Origin: Diphasiastrum complanatum
Taxonomy: Eukaryota > Streptophyta > Lycopodiopsida > Lycopodiales > Lycopodiaceae
Assembly (NCBI GenBank): GCA_029204225.1
Contig: CM055102.1
Location: 35,026,585 to 35,090,584, forward strand
Reading direction: 5' to 3'
Length of the DNA stretch: 64,000 bases
Position 1 is the stretch's first letter. The number at the start of each line of letters is the position of its first letter. Positions 22,645 to 35,022 of this stretch are shown piece after piece. The notes beneath the pieces were generated by a model. It saw only the letters and a list, made by a program, of their open reading frames with translations, was not told the origin of the DNA and made no database searches. The translations under genes were made by a program, and so were the position numbers.

Positions 22645-23899
22645 GACTGGCCGGTCAGCTATGCGGATCTCACGGAAATGGCCACGGTTTGGGGTTCATC
22701 AAGACAACTGTTGTGCAAGGTGTTGCCCACAATGTAAGCACAAGTGCGTCCACGGTCGGGGTGGTCGACAAAACGGGGGACTTGATGAGTCAAGGTGCTG
22801 CCCTTGAGGTGTAACCACGGTCACTTCTCGCGGTTCAGGCCTGGCGCTATCTGCACGTAGGACGGATGAGGCAAAGTGCTGCCTAGGTAGGTGAAAGCAC
22901 GGTCTGTACCTTGTGGGGTGCGGGGCGACGTATTCGAACTGTACGGGTTAACCATTGATACAGAGATGCTGCTCAAATTCAGGTGTAAAGCACGGGTGGT
23001 TAGCTGCCGGTGCGGGATAGCTGCCGATCGTTTAGCTATAAGGGCTATCGACCAAAAAGTGGTGGGGCGTGATTGAGGCAATGTGCTGCTTAATGGTGAA
23101 AGCACGGATAGTTGGAGGGGTGTCCTATGTGGGCTGATTCCGTGATCGATTTGTATGGGCGCGGCCAGGCAAAGGTCCGTTGGCAGGACCATCTCAAAGG
23201 GGGACCTTGTCTTTGTAACTTGTTAGTAAACCTGCCTGAGTGTCTTACTTGTATGTATTCGTGGTGAGTCTTAGTACTCGTGCTTTGCCTGGTTTGTGTG
23301 ATTGCTTGTGATACAAGGAGCTGATGGCTCGAGAAGGAACCTTTTCTTTTGAAGGCTGATACCATCAAACAAAGAGGACTACAGAATCTGTGGGGCAGAT
23401 TTGCAGTTCAAGTACTCGCACGTGAACGGCAACGAAACGACTCAATGTTTGCAAAGGATGGATGGCTAGCCTGTTTCATGGGTTAGTTTCATTTGCGACA
23501 ACGCCCACCAGACACAAGCAGGAAGTCAAAAGTTGGAAAGGACAATTTCAGGGGAGATCTTCTATGGAGCAGTTGGTCTTCATTTTGGGACGGCCACCTT
23601 CGGAACTAAAACTCACTGAGCATGGGTGATATCCAGTATCAGTTGGGTTTTTCCTCATAGGGGAAAGACTAGGATCCTCTTCAGAGATTGGCAACAAGTT
23701 GGATCGAGCCATAATCCTAGCAGATGGGAAGAGCAAAGCCTCCGAGTTGTGGTGTGCCAGTTTCAATGTTAATAAAAAGTGGCTAGTAAATTGAGTACTA
23801 TGTTAAGTAGCTTAAATGTATAGTTATTTTAATTGGGAGAGACCTTTACTTTAATCTGACATCTGATGAGGACATCAGATTTTATAAAGGTGGGGTGGA
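22645..23899 (+). other. Non-coding internal domain with a five-fold repeat
   Basis: No retroelement protein is visible in any frame. Five degenerate units built on GTGCTGCC...GGTG(T)AAAGCACGG start near 22716, 22791, 22871, 22961 and 23077. The rest is unique sequence up to the purine tract at 23886-23899. Confidence 0.7.
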
Positions 23900-25106
23900 T
23901 GTTGTAAAGCTACCTTTACAAGATTTACTTCTGGCGCCATCGGCGCCAGCTATGTCCCGGACGCCAGCAGCGCCCCTGCTGCTCCCGGCGCCACTGTGAC
24001 CAGAATCCAGCCGGCGCCAAGTTCCTATGGCTGAAAATCTTTGATCGGTTCTAGCGGAGTCCAGAGAGCTCAGATCGATGTGCAATCACCTCACACGATC
24101 TAAGCATGATAAAAGGAAGCCTGGGGATCAATAAAATCTAGAGCGAGAAAATGACTTTCTAGAAAGAGAAAATCCTAGAGAGAGAAAAACGTGCTTTACC
24201 AGCTTGGGTAGAGTGCTTGGTATGGGGGGGGCGGGGTGCCGAATCACACCAATATTATAAGGGAGCAGGGCGAGCTCCAACCAAGTCTCAGCCTCCCTTG
24301 CTGGAATGTTATCATGGCTCTCGCCTTGGCATGCTAGCGCCCCGGAGACTAGGGTCGGTCACACACTTGAAATGTAACCTTCTCAGATTTATCAATAAAG
24401 TGGGATTCTCCTCAAACTGACTCTGATTACCTTCTGGGTTTCAGTGTTCGGTAAAAGCGCTAGTTGTAAGGCCGCTTCCAAATTTTTAAGTTGGCACATA
24501 GCTAAGGGTCGTATCCCGGGACGCCAGCGGTATGCCGTCGGGACAATTCGGTCCGTGGCGCCAGCGGTATGCTGTCGAGACCATTTGGTCCAGGAACTGG
24601 TTGTTTCCATATCTGTCGCGACTTGTGGTTCTGAGTGTTCCTTGCATGAACGTGAATGGGTTAAGCTCTTGGGGAACGGGCTCTAACCTGTCGGCTGAGT
24701 TGGATGGCTTGCTTGGGTGGAAGTTACATGTTTATGGCTGTCCAGTCTGGCGTGGCGCCAGGTTGGCTTCCAGTGCTCGTGACGAAGCTTTCAGTTGGTT
24801 AAGTCTGATGTAAGTCAGACCGCTTGCTTGGAATGGATGTTACTCGTTTGTAACGAAGCTTCGAGTTGGTTAAGTTTGATGTATGTCGGGCGGCTTGCTT
24901 GGAGGGAAGTCACCCACATCGGGACCCCCGATCTGGCATGGCGCCAGGTTGGATCTCAATGTTGGTTTTCGGAACTTCAAGTTGGTTAAGTCTGATCGTT
25001 GTTGGCGAGTTGGCTGCTTGTATGTCAAGTGGGTTTGGATGGCAAGAGTTGAAGGCTGGGAAGCTGAGTCGTGGTTCCCGGCTCCCTTTGGGATGCCTGC
25101 GCTACA
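23900..25106 (+). repeat. 3' LTR of the 3.7-kb element
   Basis: This is near-identical to 21385-22629, starting TGTTGTAAAGC and ending GCGCTACA. It lacks about 27 bases of the GGCGCC block and about 14 bases near 24258. It is directly followed by the AGAAC target duplication. Confidence 0.92.
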
Positions 25107-25111
25107 AGAAC

Positions 25112-25440
25112 CCAGACACTCTAATTGAGACATATGGAGTATTGCATGTCTGTGTGACAGATATAGGCAAGAGGACTGCATAAAGAGATGTGATCTATTT
25201 ATAGTTGACCTGCATGGAGATTGCATGGTTAGATGCACAGGACTCTACTCTCTATATAATAAGGTAGGGATTTTCCCGTCGACATATTGAGTTTAGGTTA
25301 TCAGTTTCTCTCTTCTCCTCTTGCTTCACATGGCATGGCTTGGGGGCTAGATCCAGGTTTGATCTAGGATTGGCTGGGCGGTTTGACTCCATAGTCTTTC
25401 CTATCCTCATCTTAGAGGTACTCCTTTAAGGTCACTATAT
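25112..25440 (+). repeat. Outer LTR, right part
   Basis: This continues the LTR interrupted at 21384 (CCAGACACTCTAATTGAG onward). It matches the reverse complement of 32979-33320 along its length and includes a TATATAATAAGG box near 25254. It ends at GGTCACTATA, just before a primer-binding site. Confidence 0.85.
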
Positions 25441-25454
25441 TGGTATCAGAGCCC
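25441..25454 (+). other. Primer-binding site of the outer element
   Basis: TGGTATCAGAGCCC directly follows the outer LTR. It shows that the interrupted LTR is a 5' LTR whose internal region extends to the right. Confidence 0.9.
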
Positions 25455-26339
25455 GGCTAAGATGCGGTCTTGGATAGGAGTTGGACGCAAGCTCTACATG
25501 GGATTGGAAGATTGAAGCACTAGGATTAACGTCCCGGTTTGGAGTGAGGATTTCTCAAGGGAAGTTTTGAATTGGATTTGCTAATTCATGGAGCTTTTCA
25601 AAGTTTGTGGTAGAGTGCCCTTCTACGCATATAATTTTGACAAAGATGCATATAATTGGTCTTGTAATTCGTTCTTAATTTTCTGGTTTTTTGAGGAAGT
25701 TTTTCAATTCATGTGGAATGATTTGCATATGTGAATCATGTAGCTTGTAGCTGAAACTCACATCCTATGGCTTTGATAGTTGCCTAGTGTTCTTTGGTGA
25801 TTATTTTATGCATGTCTAAATTAGGTTTTATGATTGATTGGTGAAGGTCAATTTATCCAGTGAATTAAACTATTAGAGGTGCGGTTCCATGGAGTAATCA
25901 CGGCATGATGAGGGATGCAGTTTTTCTCTAAAAACTGATGTCCTGTGTGGGATGCTGAGAAAAAGCAGTGTTAGGAGTTAAATCCCTGCAATCTTAATCC
26001 TTGAGACCTCTTCTGTATGTTTCCTTAATTGATCCAAGTTGTATTGTGATCTCTTGTGTATTTGTGCAAGACTTGGTCTCCCAGAGATATGGGATTTGCT
26101 GCGGCTCGTCCTTCCCTTCAATTCAGGTCCTGTTGAATTGTTGAACTATCCTCTCCAGTTATTGGAATCAGGGAAAGGTGCATCTGGAAGATATTATTCT
26201 CAACTGAGTAATCGTGCACCTTTATCCATGAGAGCATATGAACATGGCCAAGGGATTTTGAATTGGAGCATAGGGTGTACCTGAGGTAAAAGCACAATCA
26301 TCATCACACTAAGCTCAGATCAGAAGGCAGCGAGGGTAC
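25455..26339. other. Internal DNA after the primer-binding site, no certain gene
   Basis: No retroelement motif. A plus-strand frame at 26057-26283 (GPVELLNYPLQLL, RAYEHGQGILNW) is protein-like but I cannot assign it; it could be an exon or chance. Confidence 0.3.
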
Positions 26340-26621
26340 CTGTGAAAGAGCAGGAGCGTTGGCAGCAATTCATTCTGCTCTTGTATCTGTAAAAGGCCGT
26401 GTGGAAGGAGACGAAGCTGAGACCTGATCCCACGAAGATTCCAGCAATAGCAGCTGGCTGTTCAAAATGAGAGTTGCATATAGTTGCATCCCTGCCTGTC
26501 AGCCCTGTTTGCTGCATGTTGGATTCCAGGCAGCGAGAGTTGTTGAATGGATAGAAAGTAACCAGAAACTTTTGTTGCCGCCTTGAAACATATTGTTCCC
26601 AGTTAAGAATGGCCGTGAAAT
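26340..26621 (-). pseudogene. Probable exon of an unidentified single-pass membrane protein (isolated or captured)
   Basis: The minus strand holds about 94 codons without a stop between a CAG acceptor at 26622-26624 and a CACAG/GTACC donor at 26339. Both splice junctions are phase 1, so the exon is symmetrical. The peptide includes NWEQYVSRRQQKFL, VTFYPFNNSRCLESN and a hydrophobic segment, AAIAGIFVGSGLSFVSF, followed by basic residues (YRYKSRM). This gives one likely membrane span. I do not recognise the family and found no partner exons. It may be a host-gene fragment carried inside the outer retroelement, since it lies about 0.9 kb after the primer-binding site. Confidence 0.4.
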
Positions 26622-29600
26622 CTGCCTCGTGTAGGTGTTGCTTTGCATGAAAATGAGTCGTTTAGGAACCGGGGTTGGGCACGATTGGTATCAGCCCTGT
26701 TCATGCTTGTTTTCTCTCTCTCTCTCTCGTTGTGATGGGCTCTCGCTGTGATGGGCACGGCACGGCTCTCTTTTGAAACCTATTCTTGTACGATGGCCGC
26801 GTTGTCCATGAGGTGAAGAAAGAGTCGGTCCTAATCTTTTTCTTTCCCTTGTGGGAGATGGGGTTTCTTATTGTGAACCCATGATTTTTTTGTTTTTTTT
26901 AAAAAAAAGCCTTATTTTTTTTTGGGCTTTGTTAGCATTGCATGTTCAAGGTGTTCAAAGAAGATTGATGCATGGGGAAGATCAGCAATTCGGGTAATTG
27001 CTTGGCTGTCTGCATCAATGCAATTACATGCCGGTACGAGGAGATTTTGACATTTAGTAGCTTTGAGTTGGTTCTAAATGGGTTTTCTAGATCAACTTCG
27101 GAAGTTCAAGCTACTAACACCCAGTTTTAGAAATTTCGATTTTTTGGTGTCGGATGGTCAAAGTTCGACCTTGGAGTTAAATATTGTTCCTGTATAGCGA
27201 GTTGAAGGAATTTGAATTTCCTTTCTCTAGGGACAGTATGCATGTTTTTGGACTTTATCACTTTGATTTTTTGCTAAGTCTAAAAAATTGGACCTTTAGT
27301 ACTGTTGGATCTTTGGTCAAGCTGTATAGTCGGTTTTGGAAATGGAGTTTTTTAAGCCGATCTTGACGGAAAGGGATGAATGGTACAATTCTCAGGCATA
27401 TACCCAGTTTAGGAATTCGATTCCTTGGTACGATGCTATTTAAAACCATTTAACTGTGAAGTATTGGTACTCCCAATAAATGGAGTTAAATTGTGTTTTT
27501 TTCGATTTTCTCCTTTTCAAATCGGTGGAATACCGATCAGTTGGTTATTGTGGTTTTGATGATTTAGGTCATTAAAATTGAACAAACCAAAAGCTTTTGG
27601 AATATTTATTAAATAATTAATGGTGGAAAATTCATAGTATTTGGAGGTAATTCTTTCGTCAACAATATTATTTTGGGGTGAATACAGTGTAGGAAGTACC
27701 CGAATCCAAATCTTATTTCCCATTAATTACAGATATTTTTAACGAAGTAATTTTTAAGCCAGTAAGTGAAAATGACGAACAGTCCAATTTTATTGGAAAA
27801 ATTGTAATAATAAGAATTATAAAACTGATTTCATTTCCAATAAAATCCTATGGTGAATTATATTCAAAAGATCAAACTAGTACTGTTTTCACGTACTAAT
27901 AAATGATTTTTGATATATTAGATATTCAGCCCAGGTATAGGACATAACTGAAATTGTTTCAAACTTTTTAAAAAATTCCTACAGTAATTAATTTTTAAAT
28001 ATTCACTAATGTCGTTACGTCTTCTTGATACCTAAGTGTGATTGGGAAATGTATTTTGTAGTTAGAATTTTGATAATCTTAGTAAATAATTGCTTAATAC
28101 CAGTTACTAATTTCCTGGATAGAATTCATAGTTTATATCTTTGTAACCATTGAGTTATCCGCAATTTTGGATGTCAATTGTGATTTAGAAGTAGAATCTC
28201 ATATATGGATGACATTGGATCTGTTAGTTGTTAGAAGCTTGTCCCTAGAGTTCATGCTCTTGGATCCAGGGGGATTTGAAGCTTATCATTAACCTATAAG
28301 GATCAGAATGTAGTGTTGAACCATGTTAATTCTTTTGTCTAAATCACAGAATCAAGTGTGGATTTGTGGTATCCATCTGATAGGCATGCCAGCCATCCAA
28401 ATAAATGGATTCTCCAGTATTTGGAAACAAGAGATAATATCCTATAATAATTATAGGATAGCTTGAAGATCAATGAATCTCTAGAATATCTAATAAGACA
28501 GTTAAGGATTTTCTGGAAGGAAAAGTTGATGGTATGGGACATCAATAATTTTGGAAAGGGAATTCTAGGATTGTAAAGATCTGATAATCAATGGTGTGTT
28601 TTAGTACCTAGTCGCGATATGGGAAAAAAAAAAAACCCATTCGATCAAATGTGGGATATTTTAGAAAATTTTGAGGTTTAATCTAGATCCCAATGTGGTA
28701 TCTCATTATTTATAAAATCAGAGGCCCTCAAATCTATTTCTTGCTTTCTTAATTTATCCTTTACTTCTTAGTAATTTCTCTATATAAGACATCAGACTGA
28801 TTTATATGATTCTTTCCAACATGAAGTTATTCTTCTGAAAGACTGTTATGTCATATAAATTACTACTTGTGCATATAGACTTAGAATTCAGATAAATTCT
28901 AAGGTTAATGTGTTTCAATTTCTTAAGCCTAGAATATCTCTTTTTGCATAAATGAATTTCAATAGAATGGTAGTTTCTATCACTCGGATTGAAAATATTT
29001 GAAGGAAAAATCATGTTTGTAATAGAGTGAATCTTTTAGTGGATGCACTTATTACTGACTTTTTCATGTGTTTACATATTTTCATATATCATCTTTCCAA
29101 TTAACTTTTATTGAAATTTATAATTTCATTTAAAAGGAGGGGTGACGTGGTGGAATAAAATTCTATTTGGGAATCTGTAGGTTGCATAGTTTTTGGAAGA
29201 GAACCAGTTGTGGTATAAAAATGAGATTTGATCTGAAAGTAATTTCAGATAAATTCAGAGTAAGATACCTAATTGGAACTTTTCGAATAAGAAGAATTTT
29301 CTAGGGATTGTATGGACAATCTGGATCTAGAGCATGTTTGAAAGTTGAATCATTATCTATAAGTAGTACAATGAAAGGTCAAAGGTTACTAATTCCATTT
29401 TGATTGGAATAGAAGTAAGTTTGATCAGGATATAAGTCTGAGAGTTCTGTATTGGATCAACCTAATCTTAGTTTTAGTACTAGGATCAGAGAGGGGTTGA
29501 TTCAGTGGAGAAATTATGTAATTAGAGGTAAGTTGGATTGGAAAACTGTTGAGATTGAATGTTATTCGTCTCAAAGATTTCTCAGATATGTTATTTACTC

Positions 29601-31242
29601 ATGAGAAATAGAAAAAAAATTGTAGCTGAGTTACAAGATCTCAGTGAGATATGTGAGTAACATATGTGGGTTCTGGAGAAATCTGCCAAATAAAAATGTG
29701 TTTATGTACTAGGGTCATAGTGAGATTATTCACATATGTGCACGATTAATCTTGTATGAATCTACTATGTATTCCTGGTTACTAGGATTATTTGGTGCAC
29801 TTAACCTAGTCAATGAACATAAACATGTGATCAAGTATTGTTTTGACGATACTTGCAGAGTTAACAAATCTTTGGATTGGAGATTTATAGATTAACTTAT
29901 AAATGGTTTGGATGAGGATCTAAGTGTGGTGTCATACTAGTATAATTGAGATTTGCACCTAGACATTTGAGATTTCTGAATCATTGGCAATTAACTTGAG
30001 TAGTTTATTACTCCAGGATGAAGTTAATTGGTAAAACAATCAGTGTGATGTGGATTCACCAGGAACTGATAGTTTTGATTTATATTGCTTGTAAAATGCA
30101 TGATCAGTGAATCATTTAGATTCATTAGTTAAAATTATGTGCATTGGATATACAGTATTCTTGAGATAGAATATTCCTTAGTTAAGGAATAGACTCAGCT
30201 CATTAGTGATTGTATCCTAGAGTGCTCAATTGGATAACGAATAATAATGAATCCAAGAATAATAACTGAATAGATATTCAACAAGACTTGGGTATCTAGA
30301 TTATATTCTAGATTGTAGTCTAAAGTTTTTGTAGTTGAAGATGATTGTCATTTTGGTATGTGTTCAGTCTTTAAATACCAATGGCTTATAGAACTTGAAT
30401 TTTGCACTTCAGTTAAAGAGTCCTGTTTGAAGAATATTCCTAAATCCAGTATTATCTTAGTGGAAAGATTTTGGAATGATTCTTACTTTTCTTGAGTTAT
30501 GTTGGACATATACTCCAATATCCTATAAATGATTAAGTATGGTTTTGGATTCCAGAAAATTAAGATTAATGAATCATATGAATCTAAATATTTATGATTG
30601 ACGAATCATAAATAGATACTTAATTATTGTCAAAGGACTCAAAGGAAGGGTGATGATTAATTCTTGATCTATTAATTTGAGTAAGAATTCAGCTAAGTGT
30701 TTTTGAATCTCTCTACTCCAGTATTTTAATTGAGAACCTATGAATCTCACATACATTATCTTATTTATCTAGCGGATGCTATTCTGCTACAGTTTATGGT
30801 CTGCAGATGCTTGAGTACAATTCTTCATTTCATTGGATCTCTGGTTATCGTAGGAGATAGACAAATCTATTAAGATGAATAGATGTTATTTTCTTGTATT
30901 TGGTGCTAGAAATAGGAGCATTTAACTCAAAAGAGTATCTGGGATACTCAGAGTTGAGTTTTATCATTTTATATCTTAATGATTCTCCTAGATATTCTAG
31001 TTGAATGAATTATCATATCTTAGAATTGGATTCTAAGGATAGTTGTAGTTGGAAGTTTTTTATGAATTGTTTGCTAGAGTTTGCGGATAATTTCAGACTG
31101 TGATTATTATTTCTTTTCTTTAACTATAATCTCCTAAGTTAGGAAATATTTCACTCAGCGGTTCATGTAAGTGTTTTACATGAAGGTAATGTTACTAACT
31201 TGTGTTGAGTGTAACCTAGTTGAGAAGTGACAATTTTCAACA
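26622..31242. other. 4.6 kb of AT-rich DNA, no gene recognised
   Basis: There is a short (CT)8 at about 26707. After 26900 the sequence is AT-rich with frequent stops in all frames. Words such as GGATT, TTGGAT and GAATC are common. No LTR protein, RNA gene or tandem array was seen. The right end up to 31242 (TTTTCAACA) is probably the 3' LTR of the minus-strand copia that follows. Confidence 0.45.
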
Positions 31243-31850
31243 CTCCTCCTCACTTCTAACTTGGCAAATCTAATGTACATCTATCTATAATTCCAAGAGC
31301 ATATCTTAACTTGAAAAATGGATCTTTGGACAATGGCTTGGTTAAGATATCAGCTATGCATTTGGATGATGGTACATGATGTAGTTGCACCTCCTTGGAT
31401 TGTACCTTCTCCCTCACAAAGTGGTGAGCTATATCAATATGCTTTGTTCTAGCATGGAAGATTGGATTGGAAGCAATTTGTTGAGAAGCTTGATTGTCAC
31501 AAAATATCTTTCATACCAAACTTTTCAAGAATGGAAGTAGCATACTTAGATTGACTTATGAAAGTACAATTGCTACTTCTAGACACTTCTATCCCAAGTA
31601 TAAACTTTAGGAAGCCTAGATCTACCATCTTGAACTCACTAGATGAAGCAACTTTTACTTTACTTATGCCTTCATCATCATTTCTGGTCATAATGATGTC
31701 ATCAACATAAAGCACCAAAATGATGATCTTCCCTTCATTACATTTGAAATATAAAGAAGGTTCATAAGCACTTAGTACAAATCCAAGGGAATAGAGAAAA
31801 TCATGCAACCTAGAGTACCAAGCTCTAGGTGCTTGCTTAAAAAGTAAAGG
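31243..31850 (-). pseudogene. Ty1-copia RT and RNase H fragment with internal deletion
   Basis: The minus strand begins inside RT (HDFLYSLGFVLSAYEPSLYF) and has an intact catalytic LVLYVDDIIM near 31700. It reaches EKFGMKDIL at 31497, then jumps directly to the end of RNase H (CDNQ...KHIDIAHHFVREKV, KCIADILTKPLSKD). The middle of RNase H is therefore deleted. A purine tract (GAGGAGGAGTG) and a TG-starting LTR follow on the left. The family resembles the copies at 40-42 and 54-57 kb. Confidence 0.8.
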
Positions 31851-32978
31851 GTTTCAAAGAGGAAGAAGATAATGGATCGTGAGAGGAGAGGCCACGACCT
31901 CCATTCAGCCTCTCAGCCTCCATCACCAACTTGTGGTGCTACTCGAATGCCTCCTCCATGCCAGTCGGGCTCCTCATTAGCTACAACCATCGTTGGAAGT
32001 GGTCAACTCCACCCTTCCACCCACTGCTACCACTGGAAATAAGCTCCATTAATGCTCAAACACCCACCTAATTGCACCATCAAAGGGTAATGGTCCTCTG
32101 AATCTCAGAAGCAACAATTATTCCAAAGATTACAAACTTCCACGGTCCATTTAGCAGGTGAACTGGAAAGGAAAGCCTAAGATTGGACTTTCAAACCCGT
32201 TCTCTTCAGAGTCATGGCAACCAACGCATTTGTCTACCGGCAAACTAGTGTAGACCTCAACTCTTTCCACTCGGAAACCAATCATATTTCAAGCACTAAC
32301 GCATGTTTCGATTGCCTGATCTCGATTCACTCCCTGATCTCTAGACTTCTCATTCTCTACACATTCACACATCGCTCATCATCAACTCCCTCTCATCAAC
32401 TCACTCTCTGTAACTCGCTTCATCCTCCTCTCTTTTCTATCTCTTATCTCTTTTACTAGCCATTCAGTTTCTTGGCTATCACTTTCTACAACCGAATATC
32501 GTTTTTAGCTCTCCACTCTCAGGTCACATCCAACTAGCTCTTATGTAGCTAACTAGTTTGTCCTCAACTCATGGTCTTACACAACAAGATGCCATGGTTG
32601 GGTTCATAACTTACAAGTTTACTAGCTCTCGAATCAGCCTATGAAAGTACTGTACTTTAGGACCATAAATGGATCTACAAAAGATCCACAAGAGTGATTG
32701 GATGCTTGATTAACAATCTCAAAAAACTAGACACAAAAAAGTTGATCTAGATTGGCAATTTGACAAATAACAAGCATTAACAATCAAAAGCATTGATCAA
32801 CATTGAAATCCGAGCCCACACGTGCAGGCCACAGCCTGTTGTATGGCCTTCAAGCTGAAAAACAAGTAGAAATTGATCTGGTTGCATTTGGATCACAAAA
32901 ACTCAATGTACATAGACTTCCTTTGTGAAGTTTGGTGGATTTCTAGCATGTAACAAGGAAGTTGTCCTAAAATGAAAC
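31851..32978. other. No gene recognised
   Basis: A GC-richer patch (31860-32060) lies next to the copia fragment. A plus-strand frame at 32214-32459 is Ser/His/Leu-rich and not convincing. The last 250 bases are AT-rich flank of the LTR copy at 32979. Confidence 0.4.
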
Positions 32979-33425
32979 TATAGTGACCTTAAAGGAGTAT
33001 CTCTAAGATGAAGATAGGAGACCACAATAGGAGAGACTATGGAGTCAAACCGCCCAGCCAATCCTAGATCAAACCTGGATATAGCCCCCAAGCCATGCCA
33101 TGTGAAGCAAGAGGAAAAGAGAGAAACTGATAACCTAACTCAATATGTCGACGAGAGAATCCCTACCTCATTATATAGAGAGTAGAGTCATGTGCATGTA
33201 ACCATGCAATCCCCATGCAGGTCAATTATAAATAGATCACATCTCTTCATGCAGTCCTCTTGCCTATATCTGTCACACAGACATGCAATACTCCATATGT
33301 CTCAATTAGAGTGTCTGGGTCCTCTCAAGATAATTAGTCACAAACAGGCCTTGACATGGAATTAAATCATGGCGTGACCAATAATCTCGAGTACTGGAGG
33401 GCCGGTAGCTCTTTTGACTTTAGCC
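32979..33425 (-). repeat. Inverted, uninterrupted copy of the outer LTR
   Basis: The reverse complement matches 21260-21384 followed directly by 25112-25440. The join, around 33319-33327, reads as a single AGGAC-type target with no inserted element. This is the unoccupied version of the site at 21380-25111. No primer-binding site or purine tract was recognised beside it, so it is likely a solo LTR or fragment. Confidence 0.85.
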
Positions 33426-34734
33426 ATATTCTAGAAGGTCAACTTTCAAGGATGGATCAAATGGATAGATCGGAGTGATGTGGCACTCTTCACATGTGTG
33501 AAGACCTGCTGGACTGTACTAGACTCGTGGATGTACTTGATCCATAAAAGGATCATCATTTTACTAATGAGATTGATGAGACTTATGCATTCTGCACTTT
33601 TGTGAAATTTCTAGTCATTAGAATTGTGATTTCTAAGAATGATTGCTATCAAGAACCAAAGTACTTGTTGTTTCAGGTGCAGGCCTTGTAGTGTGGACAG
33701 TACTCCACACGTGTGAGGCCGCTTTCACTCATTTATGAAGTTTTGATCCATTGCTCTTGCTTAAATCTAAGTGTAGTGAATCTAGATCAAGATCTAAAGT
33801 GTAGAACTTGATAGATTCATTGATTAAGCAACCAATATCTCTTTATGATTGTTAACTACAATCATTATTGTCCTTTAAACTGAAATTTTATTAATAAAAT
33901 CTCTCTATAATAACAATCTCTTGATTTCGGACAAAGGTGAAAATATGTCCCTTCTCTGTTTCACTCAGATTTTGAATTAGCTCGTGGCACACATCTGTAA
34001 GAATTATTGATGGATTGAATTGGAGGAGTCCTTCAATTCGTGCTCGTATGGCTAATGGCTGCAAAACCTGTAAGATTGGTTGTGGGTGCGTTTTGAACAC
34101 AATCGCCATAACGATAGTAATGGTAAACTAGCGATGGCAGAAGAGAGCTTAATTGCAAAAGTTCACAAAATCAGAAAGCAAGAGTGGAGGTGGCAAAAAA
34201 ACAAAAGTGTTTGAGGTTTTTGGTATATTGATGATATATCGATGGATTAGACAAGTATTTAATGAAAGTGTTACAGACTCAACAATAAAGTATCTAGTTT
34301 TAAAAAAACAAAAACAAATAAATAAATAAAATTAAATAAAATACATGAATGCTTTCAACTTGGTATTTATGAGTATTGAACTGCGAATATAAATAATATA
34401 CACAATCTATGAAACAATGTATATGACTGGCAGCGAAGACTGCCATTTTTTTTTCTTTGTTAAAATGTATGGGCGAAAAAATGTATGAGCAAAAAAATAT
34501 ATGAGCGAAAATTATATGGGCAAAAAATGCGAAGGTTGACTGTGTCACACTTTTCGCTTTCCAAAATGGTAAATTGAGCAACATAACAAATTCCAAAAAA
34601 AGTGTCGCATTTCTTTGCAAACTATCATGGAGATTATAAACGCAAGGTGTCGGGTTTTTTCCATATTTCCAATATGCTTTTAACATGGAAACATGGTGGA
34701 AGCAAAAGAACTTAACCAAATGATATGCAACATA
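33426..34734. other. No certain gene; one small minus-strand frame (33891-34109)
   Basis: A 72-codon minus-strand frame with an ATG at 34109 (RARIEGLLQFNPSIILTDV) reads like protein but matches nothing I know. Around 34450-34530 the motif ATGGGCGAAAAAATGTATGAGC repeats loosely in A-rich DNA. The rest is AT-rich without features. Confidence 0.3.
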
Positions 34735-35022
34735 CTAGCAAAATATTTTTATTTTTCGCAAAGCAAACCCCAAAAAATGCTTCTTGGCAAACTCTAATCT
34801 TGTCCTCTTCTTCTTAGGTACTATAACTATTGGTGACACCCACTCACTACTTAGAACAGGATATATAATACTAGCTCTAAGACATCTATCTAATTCGTCT
34901 TTAACTAACAAGGAATACTTTGGATTTAATCTATATTGGCACTGCCTAATAGGTATTGTTCCCTGAATAAGATCTATTCTATGTTCTCCCCATTTAACTA
35001 GTATTCCTATTAAATCGTCCAT
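34735..35022 (-). pseudogene. Ty3-gypsy reverse transcriptase N-terminal fragment
   Basis: The minus strand reads GTIPIRQCQYRLNPKYSLLV, then LDRCLRASIIYPVLSSEWVS and PIVIVPKKK. This is the canonical start of a gypsy RT. Frame and similarity are lost at about 34820, before the catalytic Asp. It reads on from the protease region on its right. Confidence 0.85.

Larger units (their letters stand above)
21385..25106 (+). mobile_element. Complete non-autonomous LTR retrotransposon (3.7 kb), nested insertion
   Basis: The structure is a 5-base target duplication (AGAAC), a 1,245-base 5' LTR, a primer-binding site, a 1,270-base internal region, a purine tract (AAAGGTGGGGTGGA), a 1,207-base 3' LTR and the second AGAAC. 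No gag, protease, integrase or RT motif is visible, so it must have moved with enzymes from another element. LTR ends are TGTTGTAAAGC and GCGCTACA. The LTR pair differs by scattered substitutions and two short indels, so the insertion is fairly young. The small-ORF hits inside the LTRs are repeat by-products. Confidence 0.92.

Noticed and set aside
22025-22814. Several overlapping 80-130-codon frames in the LTRs of the 3.7-kb element
   Set aside because: The same frames recur in the second LTR, overlap on both strands, and show no domain or codon preference. They are GC-rich LTR sequence, not genes.
34300-34719. 139-codon Phe/His-rich minus-strand frame
   Set aside because: Composition is that of translated AT-rich DNA, with no motif and no supporting context.
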